This document shows, in pieces, positions 12,007 to 23,539 of a DNA stretch of 64,000 nucleotides. The position numbers and the translations under genes are program-made. A model generated the notes under the pieces. The model was not told the DNA's origin and ran no database searches. It saw only the letters and a program-made list of their open reading frames with translations. Each line of letters opens with the position of its first letter. Positions within the stretch are counted from its first letter, which is position 1. Location: positions 4,774,001 to 4,838,000 of the forward strand of contig NC_052140.2 of assembly GCF_016086655.4 (NCBI RefSeq). Direction: 5' to 3'. This stretch comes from Lepeophtheirus salmonis (Eukaryota; Arthropoda; Copepoda; Siphonostomatoida; Caligidae).

Positions 12007-12040
12007 GCACTTATGGGGGGGGCCTCCCCCCCATAAGTGC
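12007..12040. repeat. Perfect 15-bp stem, 4-nt loop hairpin
   Basis: GCACTTATGGGGGGG (12007-12021) pairs without mismatch with CCCCCCCATAAGTGC (12026-12040) around GCCT. The palindrome is isolated in AT-rich DNA. It could be two fused transposon termini or a hairpin formed during repair; no function can be assigned. Confidence 0.75.
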
Positions 12041-13759
12041 TTTTTACAGTTTGTCATCATAAAGTAAATACTTATAGTTACATATATGTATAAGATAAAC
12101 AAATAAAACATTTACAGAAATAGAGCATAGTTAATAATAGATTTTTTTTTACTGTTTACTATGATTGATATTTAAGGTATATCATGAAATTACATAAAAA
12201 ACAAAAGATAATTAAATATTATATGTATTTGGTACAAGTATATATAATAAAAATGGTGTCTTACAAGTCTCCTCCATAGTGTTGGAATCAGAATAAATGA
12301 TGTGAACTCAATATTGAAGCTAATACTATATTATAAGCATGTTAATTAATTGAACAACATACTAAACTATGACATTTAATAAAATAAAATTAAAATCTCA
12401 TGTTTTATAATATAATTTTATATCTCAACACTTACGTAAAATGTTTACTTTTTTTGTCAAAAATTTCAATGTTGAAATTCTCTATCATTGTAAGCTTTAG
12501 GTGTTATATGTTGATTTGATTTTAAAAAAAGGAAGACATTCAATTGTGTAAGAACAGGGTGGTTAGATAACGTAACATTTTAAAGTTATTAGTAGAGTTA
12601 CATGTCTCCTCCGTAACAAGTATCCTCACTCTCCCCTATGCATAAATTGTTTATGAAAACTCTTAAATGATAAATATTCTAATAAAATATCAGTGATCTT
12701 ATCAATTTTGTAGACTTATATTGTAAAGTATGAATTTCGTTTAACATATTTCAAAAGTTAGAAAGTCGGGAATCATATTTGAACATCACTCTCGTGAGAA
12801 TTTAGGATCTCCACATCAATATTCAATAAATAAATTGCCTATAACACTGAATGGTGACAATGTTATGTGACAAAAATGTATATAAAAACGATTGTTTCAG
12901 TATTCATTTATACTAAAGGATTGATTAGGTGCCTTGGAAATTATAAAGCATAATAATATGACATTAACACTTAAAATTATTTACTTATTTTTCAATTGTA
13001 AATAATGGTGTACTGCACCTACCTACATAAATATTTCATTGATTTAGGTGTATATTTTTATTTTGTCTTAATTGTTTAGTCTTATAATATATTTAAAATG
13101 GAAGGGTGTTATTAAAATGATGACTTATTTCATTAGGAATATTGGTAATGTTCTTCAAACTTTAAATAAATTTAACTTGATGCAACAATATGATTAATAT
13201 TATATTACATTCACAAATTGACTCTTATTAACAATGATTTACTCCTATCAATGACGTAAAAAAATAAGAATACCCCATATTGTATTTCCTCCTCTTCCTT
13301 TTAGTATTAAGTATTCATTGCTTCGATCGATCTTCATTTATTAGAGACGGAAAGCTTTTAAATTCTTTAAGAATTAGGAGAAAGAAAGACACCCGATATA
13401 CTTAATCCTCAACAAGAGATGCTCGTTATATACAGAGATGATGATGAGATGAAAATTTATCCTTAGAAGAGAAGCAAACCAAGGTAAGCTTTATACGAGA
13501 GTAAAGTCGACTCCTTCCTTGCGTAGGAATATATCCATGATATATAAAAATGATAAATATATTCAAGGGTTGAAACTATGACGGGATCCATTCACTTTCA
13601 GATTAAGATAAAAGGCTCTGGGTGTTAAATGTAAAATAAAGATATTTTATATACAATTAGGTACTACAACAATATGAAGTTATTACCACAAAATTAAAAT
13701 ATATAAAAAACAAAGCATTTAAATAATTGAATCATTCTAATTATTTCACTATGGCAATG
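12041..13759. other. Gene-free AT-rich stretch
   Basis: No recognisable coding region, RNA gene or clear repeat was found. Confidence 0.35.
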
Positions 13760-13885
13760 AATTTTGGTTGCTAATTAAATGCAATTTGCAGCGTTTCCAA
13801 AGGATATATATAAATGTAATCCAGACTCAATTTAAAAAAAATATATTCTAACATTCTTTTTGGTTGATGGGGCATGTATATAATT
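13760..13885 (+). repeat. Repeat family G copy
   Basis: Shares 'gcaatttgcagcgt…ccaaaggat' and 'aaatgtaatccagactc' with the start of the window (about 30-185), and the latter part with 27215-27295. Confidence 0.45.
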
Positions 13886-15844
13886 ATTTAGAAAGCAAAT
13901 TTCCTCTAAAAAACATATTTTTCTTATTTATATATATATATGAATCATCACTACATACTATTAGTTATTTAATCGACAGGAAATGATTGAATTTTCTGTC
14001 AAAAATTACTAAGATACAGTTAATTATTTGAAAATAAGTAAGTAATTTTATAAAGATTAGGGAATTTTGTATACGGAACATTTACTAAAGAAAAAAATAC
14101 ACAACCTACAAATTTGATATTATTAACAAGGAAATAAAGTTATATTTTAATGATAGGTTTTAGGTTGACGATAGTGCCTACTATGAGCTATTGTTAGTTT
14201 TGCGGATTCTTTCATTATCTAAGCAAATAATTTTCTATTACATTATGATTATAGTTTCTACGGTCCAAAGGATGGAAATATTTGTGTATTTTCTTATCAA
14301 GAAACGAGTTATTGTTAAAAACGCATAAATAATAAGTAACGTAGGGAAGTTATACCTTGAAAGTGATAAGAGGCCTCCTTAGGCTAGAGGTACTATTAAT
14401 ATGTACTCTTATTTCAACTCGAAAAGACAGGAAATGGATATTAAATAAATTAATATAAGCAGCACTATTTTCCCCCTTCTTCAAATTATGGTAAATATCA
14501 AGCCTGCGATATATTAAGGATTTTTATAATAAATTCAAGAACGATAGAACTAAACCATTAAACTTTAAATTTATAATATTAGTATAGCCGTTCTAAAAAA
14601 ATATCAGTTTGAAGAAAAATAATTAGGCCTTTCAACCTATTAATGATCATGTCTTTAATTCATCTCATAAATTAAACCATATATTAATACTAATTAAATC
14701 TATTTCAAAATATTACATAGGCATAAAATTATATCATTTGGTAAAACGTGAAAGTGAGAGGATTTAGGGACATTTAAGTTCATGAATATTATTAAATTTA
14801 AGAATAAATAATTATCGATTCATGTATTGAATTATAATTAAAAAATATTTCCCAAATCCATCATTAATATTTTGAAAGGCTAAATAAAATTATATTTCAA
14901 TTTTAAAATTGAAATCAAATTTGCCCACTACATCAAATAATTTGTACAAAAAAAATACTTCATTTCCCTAGTGACATCTCTAAACTCATATAATTATGGA
15001 CATGTTAATAAATTATTATCATTAGAATAAGCATTTAAAAAAATAAAATATTTGAAGCGCCATCTATGATTTGAACATCCCGAACTATTACTATGTTTTC
15101 TTCCTTTTTGATGGCGTCAACTACTTCTTCACATCATGAGTTTATGTATTTCATTTCTATGGTTCTAATCCCTGAACTATGTTTTTTCTCTAAAAAAATT
15201 AATTATCCTACTAACATACAAATTTACACGCTATTATTTTCTGACCTATCTATTATTCTATTACTCATGCTCTTGTTAAGCCGTGAACAATATTTTCTTA
15301 TTAAAGTAGAAGAAAGTGGATATTTAGCTAACGATGAAGGGCCTCTTCTATCTTCTTCTTTGTTTGAGAGAAAAAAGAATTAACTTTAAGATCACAATTT
15401 GGCTTGTCAACACAAAAGCAAGCTAGAGTTTTTTTTGTTTTTTTTTTTGTCAAAATTGAGTCTAGGTTACATTTTTATTTCTCGACGAATTATAATTATT
15501 CACAATTTCTATAAACAAATTCTTTTGATTAATTCTTTAGATGGCCATCAAATTGTACTTACAGTAGCAGCAAAAATTTATTTTCACAATTAAATTATTA
15601 AAAATGTATGTATTTACTTTAAAAAGGTTATATGGCACGTCGTTACCTTTATTGCATCGCGCAACCTTTCCTCCGAAAAGAAACGAAAAAGGCCTGAAAT
15701 CATCTTGTATTTAGCCAAATAAATCAATCATACCAACTCCTATATATCTCTTATGTACTTCCCTGTACATGCATGTAAATCTGGTGTGTGTTTTAGCTGC
15801 CCCGTTAATTTGTAATTGCTAGTATAAAAAACGAATTTTATTTT
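13886..15844. other. Gene-free AT-rich stretch
   Basis: Two open frames (15093-15383, 15399-15593) show no family features and are dominated by AT-rich codons. About 15640-15720 ('gtcgttacctttattgcatc', 'ccgaaaagaaacgaaaaagg') is a piece of family J, like 5950-6020. Confidence 0.35.
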
Positions 15845-16200
15845 CCTTAGCAGTTGTCATTATTATTTAATTCCTGATTAGTGAACATCCTTTCCTAAAT
15901 AAATTCAGTTATATTCAAAACCTGTTTGAACGTACGTGTGTGCACATAAAAGACGGAGCGTAACCCTGATGATATATAATTGTAAGTCCTTCTTAGACTC
16001 AGAGCAGAATTGAGGATCGACATCGGAATAATACTAGGAAATGATCTTATTTACTTCCTCTCTCGTCGCAGCCGATTGTAGCTGGTATAATGAAACGTCA
16101 TGAGCATTATTTTTTCTCTCCTCCAAAACCTTTTTCAAATTGGTAGGGTTATCATGTTGAATTTCGGTTCCTTTTTTTTAACGTACCCATTCCACACTGG
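15845..16200 (-). repeat. Repeat family B, minus-strand copy
   Basis: The reverse complement follows 10060-10440: 'cattattatttaattcctg', 'gtgtgcacataaaagacgg', 'cttagactcagagcagaatt', 'gaggatcgacatcgg', 'taatgaaacgtcatgagc'. It extends on one side beyond the 10060 copy into 'accctaccaatttg'-type sequence shared with 25640-25702. Confidence 0.6.
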
Positions 16201-16409
16201 ATTTTCACCTTTACCAATGTATCCCCATCATATTATTTCTTCACCGTTTTTAAAATGAATTACATATATATATTTCGCAATATTAAAATCTACGTAGTAT
16301 TTTATTCGATACTGTATTATAATATTGTTTAGTAATATTCTAATGAAAGTGTAGCTATAAATTTGTAATTCTATATGATAGCCAAAATTTCTTCATATAA
16401 ATAATAAAA

Positions 16410-16630
16410 TGGCCAATATATATATACTATATTATCGACAAGGGATCAACAAGAAATTGTATTCCTGTTCTTTTATGGAGAATAGGTATAGAATAACTTA
16501 TTACTTTGTTTATTTATCAAAAAGAATACATTATGAAATAGCCATGACGTATAAAACGAGAGAAGAGAATCCACAGCTGACAACAAATACATAGGGTATT
16601 TTTGTGTTAGGGACGTAACGCCGTGATAGT
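16410..16630 (+). repeat. Family J copy (pairs with 46635-46810, reversed)
   Basis: 'tcgacaagggatcaacaaga', 'aattgtattcctgttctttt' and 'tttatttatcaaaaagaata' are found in reverse complement near 46690-46800. The end 'tgttagggacgtaacgcc' followed by 'gtgatag' is the reverse complement of the 'atcacggcgtta' motif beside the mariner element at 17263-18350. Confidence 0.5.
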
Positions 16631-17188
16631 TACCAAATTTAGGCTAATAAAACAGACGAAGGCTCTAAGATATAGTTAACATATATAAAAGCATATAATT
16701 GACGAAATATGCGGTTTTATGCTTATCTGATTTAAAAACATATATTGGAGATTTCTCTTTTTCTAAATTTGTTGTTCGAAATAGTTTTTGTGTTAACGCA
16801 CCGTTATAAGAAATTTAAATCATCTATAATTATTATTTTGTGAGTAGAAACCTATGTTACTTAAGAGCAAAATTTGATAAATATTTAGGCAAGAAATTGT
16901 GGCGGAAATGCATCAACGTTTCTAAGCAGTCATGACTAGAGCTTAATGCTTGTATTTTTTTCTTCTTCTAAGAGTTGATTTTAATGTTCACCGTTTCTTT
17001 AGGCTCATAAAGACTTATATATATACATATACCTCTATCTTTCTCTCTTTGTTATATATAAGACGTTAAATATATATTTTTAAACATAGCAACATTCACT
17101 AAAGTACGTCGCACAAATAACATCCCTTTTCTGACTCGCAGAAAGAAGTAATTTAATGTTCATTGAACAATGGATGTACAATTTATAA

Positions 17189-17208
17189 ATCACGGCGTTA
17201 GCCTACTA
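17189..17208. repeat. 20-bp direct repeat, left copy
   Basis: ATCACGGCGTTAGCCTACTA is identical to 18356-18375. The right copy touches the right end of the mariner element; the left copy is about 54 bp before the left end. It is an end motif of a family J-like repeat rather than a target-site duplication, because mariner duplicates only TA. Confidence 0.6.
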
Positions 17209-17262
17209 TTATAAGTACGTTGTATTTTGTTGTCAGTTGTCCATGATTCTTAAAATATTATA

Positions 17263-18350
17263 CAGGGGTGATCTATCTGGTGGTACACATTTTATTTTTT
17301 TTCAAGAGTAAAATTTAAACGAAAGCCTATGTGAAGACATTTATTTGACAAGATCATCTGAAAATAGTGCTCGGCACAACTTTTATTCAATATGTGAGCA
17401 ATAAGCTGTAATACGAGGCCTAAATTCATTGCAGACTATTGTGTCTTGACGAATTTGAAAGACACAAACTATTCAATACCGGGAATCCAGGACGACCGAG
17501 AGAAACAAGAAGAATGCGTAGAGGAATGAGACTTAAAGGAGTCATATATAAACAAGTATATTTAGACCTCATTGTTACTCGACACTACTCTGATAAATAC
17601 TTGAGAGTTACGAGGAAGAAGGAAGGAAAGAAGAACCTTTGTAGTTTCTAAGTATACTACACATACCTTGACTATGTAGTCAGACTCGAGCTTGGTCCAC
17701 TCCTTCTTGATGGAAGCCTCAAAAGACTGCACATTCCTACTAGGAGTAGCACACACCCTCTCCTCCAGACGTGCCTAGATATAATAGTTCTAGGGGTTCG
17801 CGTCTGAGGGGAGGGCAGCCACATGCTGAGGTCCCAAAAGTCCGGAAAGTTGTCTCTCTGGAAGGCACGGGTCTTAGTGGGGCGATGACACGGAGCTCCG
17901 TCTTGCATGAAAACAAAGTTGTCCCCGAATTTTATCTGGCCCTAGGTAGCACTTTCTTATCCAGAAATTCGATGTAAGCATCTGCATTGAGTCGGATTCC
18001 TTTCCACAAAAATAGGAGGACATACTTCGCCAGTCCTGGCCACTGGATTTTATATTCAATAGATATGTCTCACTGAAGCTGAGACATTGTCTGAATGTTT
18101 GTTTGTGATGTAGCGGCTCTTGTGCTTATTCACAGTGGTATCAATCGTAAAAATTTCATCAACAGAAAAGATAAAAACATTCCCCGAAATTTTGTTGGCC
18201 TTGAGAAAATTTAGAATCTTCTTTGCTCTTTCCAAAAGTATTAGTTTGTATTGGTCTTGTTAAATCTAATCTCCTCCTCCGTGATTTTGCACCGAGTTCA
18301 TTCTGGATTGAAAATAATAAAATGTGCACCACTTGATAAGATCAACCCTG
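17263..18350 (-). mobile_element. Mariner/Tc1 element relic with terminal inverted repeats and TA target site
   Basis: The 1088-bp element is flanked by TA (17261-17262 and 18351-18352). The left end CAGGGGTGATCTATCTGGTG and the right end, reversed, CAGGGTTGATCTTATCAAGT continue into matching '…GG(T/…)GCACATTTT', giving imperfect repeats of about 32 bp. The transposase lies on the minus strand. Confidence 0.8.
17656..18260 (-). pseudogene. Decayed mariner/Tc1 transposase
   Basis: On the minus strand, reading through several stops and shifts: ERAKKILNFLKANKISGN, VFIFSVDEIFTIDTTVNKHK (first catalytic Asp in F-S-V-D-E), RYITNKHSDNVSASVRHIY, PPIFVERN, DNFVFMQDGAPCH (second catalytic Asp), KTRAFQRDNFPDFWD, then FEASIKKEWTKLESDYIVKV. 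The third catalytic Asp region (normally NPLDY) is garbled. The N-terminal DNA-binding part is missing. Inactive relic inside the inverted repeats at 17263-18350. Confidence 0.8.
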
Positions 18351-18375
18351 TATATATCACGGCGTTAGCCTACTA

Positions 18376-18899
18376 ACATAAATATGTTTCTAAAAATAAT
18401 ATATATTTTTTTAGTTTGTTCATGCCTCATTAAATATGGCGTTATGAGACAAGAAATTGTATTGGATACAATCTGTTTATGCAACCTGTACACTACATTA
18501 ATTAAAATGACCGAACTAGTCTTACTCTTGGGTAAGTGCATTATTCAACAATGTTGATTAAACTAACTCCATTATCTTATTGTAAGTGAAACTTCTTTGT
18601 TTGTTTGATTGATTGATTCAACACCTGATACTATGTACATACAAGAATATTAATGACGCAGCAGAGAAGTCACGTCCTACTTTCGAAGATGACTGTAATT
18701 CAATACTTTTTCATCTTAATAAGAAATATTCTCCATCTCTCTGTAGTATTATATGCTATGTGATGAAACCCCTGAATCTTTGAGGGGGTTAAGGAAGGGT
18801 AACAGGACCTCCCCCTGTCATTTAGAGATGTGTCCCCCGGTTGTTCAAAATTATGAAAAATATTTGTATATCAAGTAGAGGATCCTTGTAAATATTAAT
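18376..18899. other. Gene-free stretch
   Basis: No recognisable gene or repeat. It contains a short G-rich and C-rich patch at 18770-18840 (aatctttgaggggg…ctccccctgtc) with weak self-complementarity. Confidence 0.3.
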
Positions 18900-19400
18900 A
18901 TTGGGATTGGGTCTGAAAATCCTAGACGGGAATTTAATCATTTTAAGTGGAATTTTAAAGAAGTTTGGTCTGAATAATAAGAAAATCGGTCTAAATCTAT
19001 CCCATAAAACAAATATTGGTCCGGATTTGTCTCCTTTAATATTATATCTAAACGGATTCTATATATTAATTGTTTATGACGTCAGTTGCGTTTTAGAATT
19101 GTTATTAGCGGTATTATATCGTCATATGAAGTGAAATGTGTTGCATAACTCATATTTTGTATAACTAATAAATCAGAAATAGGGAGAAAATTGGCCCATA
19201 GATACAGACCTAAAAGCTTGGTATTAAGACCGAAAAAATCGATCCACGATTTGAAAACGATTAAATCTCTGTCCACGGTCTAAGATCACAGTCTAAACGA
19301 AAATATTTGTAAAAATCGGTCTGGAAAAAAACCCTTATGACCGAACTGAAAAAGAACTTCGGTCTTGGACCGAGTCTTAACACTAGTAAATATAGTCGGT
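18900..19400 (+). repeat. Repeat family C2 ('cggtct' rich)
   Basis: 'gtctgaaaatcctagac', 'aatcggtctaaatctatccc', 'tggtccggatttgtctcc' recur in 43480-43800 ('tctgaaaatcttggacc', 'actctgaatctatccc', 'tctggatcggtctcatt'), with further pieces at 44110-44235 and 27605-27740. No coding potential. Confidence 0.5.
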
Positions 19401-19789
19401 CGGGCTCGACCGTCATTAAAATTAGCTACTAGGTAAAAAGGCTGACCCAAAATACCATAAAATATAAACTACCTATATACTCTGTATATATAAGGAAATA
19501 TTTGATTAGCTTGGATTCGAAGGAGTACCTCTTTACAATACGGTTTTGTTCAACTAGAAACAAGGACACAAAGCGCTTTCGGAATATATTAAATAGATCG
19601 GTTTCTTCTTAAATTGAAATTTACAAAGTGTTCCGCACTTAGAAATAGCTGTATTGATAAATATGTAGATCAACTTTGGGGGGGCCCCAAAGATAAATCC
19701 TAGTTAGGGGCCTGTAGAAAAAACTCGAAATTTTGACTCAAATCCAGAACAATCTTGTAGAAAAATCAAGACAAGGAAAAAATCCTACT

Positions 19790-20110
19790 TAATTTCTTTA
19801 CTTTATAATACAGTCTAATATTTCATAGATATATTTGAGTTGATTATAGGCTTATTATTCAAATTTGTGCTATAAGTTAAGATACCCGAGAATTTTAGCT
19901 ACAGTTTAGAAACTTTTTTGGATTAAAGATATTTATATTTGTCCCGATATCAATTTCTAAATATTTTAATGAGACAATCAATTGGGATACTTGGCGTGCA
20001 ATTTGCAGGGTTAATACGAATAATTTGATGATAATTTGTAGAAAAATACAAATTTACTCTACATCAAATGAGAGTCAAATAGCATGTTTTTAAAGACTAA
20101 TTTGTTCAAA
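19790..20110 (+). repeat. Repeat family F copy
   Basis: 'atatttgagttgattatagg', 'attcaaatttgtgctata', 'gaattttagctacagttta', 'gtgcaatttgcagggttaat' and 'aataatttgatgataa' are matched in order by 30710-31000 and 44565-44830. Confidence 0.5.
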
Positions 20111-20842
20111 TATATTCTCCTATAATTGATTGATACTGTTTTGAGGAAAAGTACATAATTCAAAATTTGTATAATCTATACGATGCATAAGTATGTTTGG
20201 AAGAAGTTTGATACAAGTTACATAATGACCTACATACGTACTATTATGTCACTCAGTTTTGGCCTTGGATTTGCTACTATTTGCTACTGATGAAATACTA
20301 ACCTTGTTGATAAAGTAAGGAAAGAAAAGAAAACATTTCCTTGATAAATTCTCGCTTAAACATGTCTTTACAAAATGCCATGAGACCATGATTACTATAG
20401 ATTATTTCCACCAAATACAGTTATACGTCGAATTACGTGTTTAAAACTTCCTAGATAGAGCTCGTAAGTCAAAGTAGTGTATTACATAAGAAATTACTTA
20501 CAGGCGCCAACTTGACTAGCTTGAATAAAAAAAGATATACAAATTTTTACTCTGAATCCAGCTCGTATCTACAAAAAAACTCGTATCTCAAGATATTACT
20601 GTATATCATACAAAGTATCTCTCCAGGAGGTCGTTTCCCTCTTTTTTCTTCATATCCCACATTCTTGAAACATATATACACAACAGTGTGCATCCCTACA
20701 TCAAGCTCAAGTGAATTTAAATGGTCTTTTTGAAAACTTTTAAAGCCACACTCTGAGATTTTTTTCTGGAGTATGAACCATCAAGTTTCCAAGCTAGTGT
20801 TGTATCGACTCGAAAAATTATTGACTCGACTTATTTTTTATA

Positions 20843-21623
20843 TAGGGTGGTCCAGATAAACCTTATTTTGAATATAAAAAATAAATATTGTAATATAAAC
20901 TTGAAATAATATTCCAACGCATTTGCATCAAGAATATTGTCTAGATGAGAATTCCATTTTTCATTTTCTTCTAAAAATTTCTAAATTGAAATACACGAAG
21001 AAAATTACGAAAACTTTGTTGTACTAATTTCGCAAAAAAAAATTTTAAATAGTATTTATTGGAATTCTAAAGAGAAACACAAACCTACAAATATTTTTTT
21101 TTCCTAATTGCATAAACAAAAAAGTTAGGAAGAATAATGTAGTCGAAAAAAAAACCCTCGATAGTCGGTTCATTTTTGCAAATATTGTTATTTAAGGAAA
21201 AACAAAAACAACAAAAAAAAATTCACCCGGTATTAAAATGCTGAAATGGGACATAGGCAGGATTATAGAGTTGTTTTTTTGTGGAGGAGGGGGTTCGGAA
21301 TTTTTTGAAAAAAGAAATCCACAATTATTCACAAAAAATTAAAAAATTGTTCAAAGAAATTTGAAAAAATAAATTTCAAATATAACTTGGAAAAAAAATT
21401 AATATTAAATTATCTAAGAAAAAAATCTACAATTGGGGTAAGGGCTACAACCCCTCCAACACAACCCTTGTGGACGCCCCTGCTAACTGCCATGATTTTC
21501 TTAATCATTTAAAACAAAACTTCAAAGTAGTACTATCATTTTGAAACAAAAATAAAACTTTGTTCATTTAGTCAACTTGTTTTACTGTCTTTTGGAAAAA
21601 GAAAGTTACGCTGTTGCACCCTG
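20843..21623. mobile_element. Candidate non-autonomous mariner-like element
   Basis: Flanked by TA (20841-20842, 21624-21625). The left end TAGGGTGGTCCAGATAAACC resembles the reversed right end CAGGGTGCAACAGCGTAACT. The 781-bp interior has no transposase. Inside, about 21430-21484 resembles another element end (reversed: 'caggggcgtccacaaggg…ggaggggttgtag'), which suggests a secondary insertion. Interior sequence near 21120-21190 matches 4690-4750 in reverse. Confidence 0.45.
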
Positions 21624-21959
21624 TATAAAAGGAGAAGGGAATGTAATAAATAGTACGTAGAAAATATTTTCTCTTATTCCTACCCTTCTCTTGTGTAATC
21701 CATGAACCTTACATATATACATTATTTAATAAAAGTATGTATCATAATATCTCAACGAAGTCAATATAGCAAAATAACTACTTACAATATAAATACACCG
21801 CCCAAACAAAGAGCCTCATCTCTCTTTTTATATGAGGGGGGAGAGAAGTTAAAAAATAAAATAACTGAGGATATTGTATTTGTAGTCATTATTCACTAAT
21901 ACTTGCAATACAGCATTATCCCCCATATACGAGTGTTTTTTAGGATACGAGCTGTATTC

Positions 21960-22141
21960 CAGGGGCATCCGTAGGTATTTATTTTGGAGTGGGTTTATTT
22001 AGGAGGGACAAAAACTTTTTTAAATACATTTCGTGAAGCTTTTTACATTTAAAATTGTTTCTAAGAAATAATAATTTTATATACTGTTGACAATAAAAAA
22101 AATTGAGGGGGTCTCCAGTCCACCTTCTACGGAAGTCCTTG
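21960..22141. mobile_element. Short MITE with inverted ends and TATTC duplication
   Basis: 182 bp. The left end CAGGGGCATCCGTAG matches the reversed right end CAAGGACTTCCGTAG (11 of 15). The flanks TATTC (21955-21959) and TATTC (22142-22146) are identical and look like a target-site duplication. The interior is AT-rich without coding capacity. Confidence 0.65.
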
Positions 22142-22165
22142 TATTCAGAGCAAAAATTTGGATGA

Positions 22166-22345
22166 TGTAGCGAGGTAGCTCAATGGACAACGTGCTCAGG
22201 GGAAATGTTTCTCGTGAACTCAATTTAATGTGTTCCTAGAGAAGGAAATATACTCTTGATGTATATGGACTTCAAAGACAATTCCGTCAGATGGAAAAAA
22301 TGTTACGTTTACTTATTATTAATCAGTGCAACTCCGTCTGACGTT
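22166..22345 (+). repeat. tRNA-derived SINE-like unit
   Basis: The head 'gcgaggtagctcaatggaca' resembles a tRNA 5' half with an RNA polymerase III A box (TAGCTCAATGG). About 40 nt later 'gtgaactcaat' sits where the B box would be, in degraded form. The body 'gacttcaaagacaattcc', 'gtttactta' and 'agtcagtgcaactccgtc' or a variant recurs at 57960-58055 without the head. Confidence 0.45.
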
Positions 22346-22509
22346 AAAATTGTCACTGAGGCCACATTTTTCGGCGGATTTACTTGAAATTTTTCTTGAA
22401 TTGTAGATATGAATGTTGAAAAAAAGATTATTTGATGTAACCGCCTCCAGCACCAATAACGGTGTGGCTCCGGGTCGGAAGGAGGAGCAGGCGTTGACAA
22501 GGTAGTTTC

Positions 22510-22788
22510 TTAGCATTTTGGTTTTGTTTGTAGATTTAACGTACACTCAGACAAAATAGCTGAGTCTTGTTGCACGGTAAGGATTGGGAGACGAGTCATA
22601 TTTGAGACCTCAGGATTTGAAATATCCCTGATGTTGTAGACAAAAATCATCGTCACAGTGCAACCCTGTTTTTCCTCTGTAAATTCAATCTTCTTTATAT
22701 CTGGAACATCTGTTGCCATATCACCCAAAACTTCACTAAAGTATGTTCCTAGAACAAAATTTATTCTGGCAATAAAAAAAGACGCCAT
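22510..22788 (-). CDS. Uncharacterised 92-aa open reading frame
   Basis: Starts with ATG at 22788 in a fair context (ctgATGG). Not recognised. The composition is mixed, not simply AT-driven, with alternating hydrophobic stretches (VTMIFVYNIRDIS, LPILTVQQDSAIL) and three cysteines. It could be one exon of an unknown gene or part of a mobile element; its 3' side runs into the SINE-like unit and MITE. No catalytic or binding motif is visible. Confidence 0.25.
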   Translation of the reverse strand: MASFFIARINFVLGTYFSEVLGDMATDVPDIKKIEFTEEKQGCTVTMIFVYNIRDISNPEVSNMTRLPILTVQQDSAILSECTLNLQTKPKC

Positions 22789-23169
22789 CAGACAACTTCA
22801 TCATAACAAAACTGCAGGCATACGCTAGTACACTGTTTAATCTTGATACTTTTTTAACAAAAGGTTTATAACGTAAATGTCTTTAAGGACAATTTACGGA
22901 GATATCCGCAGAATTTTGATTAATATTTTTTGTTTGTTTATTATTGCTTGTTTGTAAAGGATTTTTTATTCCAATATCTGCTTAATATGGTATTATCGTT
23001 TTAAATGCGTCAGTAACACTACAGTATCTGTACACCGAAAAACACTCATTTAGGCAAATATTGCTCACGTGGTCGTCCTTTCTCTGTTTTCTTTGTTTTT
23101 TCAAGAAACTCAAACTCCCAGAAGTTAGTCATATAGTGGCTTTATTATTTTTGGTTTTCTTTACAGTAT

Positions 23170-23303
23170 GGGCCTATAATGGACTTCTTGAATTTATAGG
23201 CATTCGGGATGGAGATATCAATGGTGTTTACAGACTTTTTGATACTAACACCGGCGCGGAGGAGAAGGCACATGTGTTGCCTTTTTTGTTGTTGCTCTGT
23301 CAT
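23170..23303 (-). pseudogene. Mariner-like transposase N-terminal helix-turn-helix, copy 1
   Basis: From ATG at 23303 the minus strand reads MTEQQQKRQHMCLLLRAGVS, then IKKSVNTIDISIPNAYKFKK, and stops soon after. A hydrophobic helix, G-V, then I-S-x-P-N-A-Y-K-x-K-K is the form of the first helix-turn-helix of Tc1/mariner transposases. Only this domain is present. Confidence 0.55.
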
Positions 23304-23404
23304 TTTTACACTTACAGAAAAATCTTCTTTATTTTTGTTTCAACTTCAAACTCCCAGAAGTTAAGAAGATATAGTGGCTATTATTTTTGGTTTTCTTTAC
23401 AGTA

Positions 23405-23539
23405 TGGGCCTGTAATGGACTTCTTGAATTTATAGGCATTCCGGATGGAGATATCAATGGTGTCTACAGACTTTTTGACTCTAACACCGGCGCGGAGGAG
23501 AAGGCACATGCGTTGTCTTTTTTGTTGTTGCTCTATCAT
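23405..23539 (-). pseudogene. Mariner-like transposase N-terminal helix-turn-helix, copy 2
   Basis: Same fragment as copy 1 from ATG at 23539 (MIEQQQKRQRMCLLLRAGV, then VKKSVDTIDIS-I-R-NAYKFKK). It differs by a few substitutions, so both copies have drifted a little since the tandem duplication. Confidence 0.55.

Noticed and set aside
15093..15383. 96-codon open frame
   Set aside because: No protein family features, AT-driven composition with Leu/Ile/Phe runs, no splice or promoter support; treated as chance.
17672..17908. 78-codon minus-strand frame as a separate gene
   Set aside because: It is the catalytic segment (MQDGAPCH…) of the mariner transposase relic, included there.
22166..22240. 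Functional tRNA gene
   Set aside because: A box present but B box and acceptor pairing are degraded; better explained as a SINE head.
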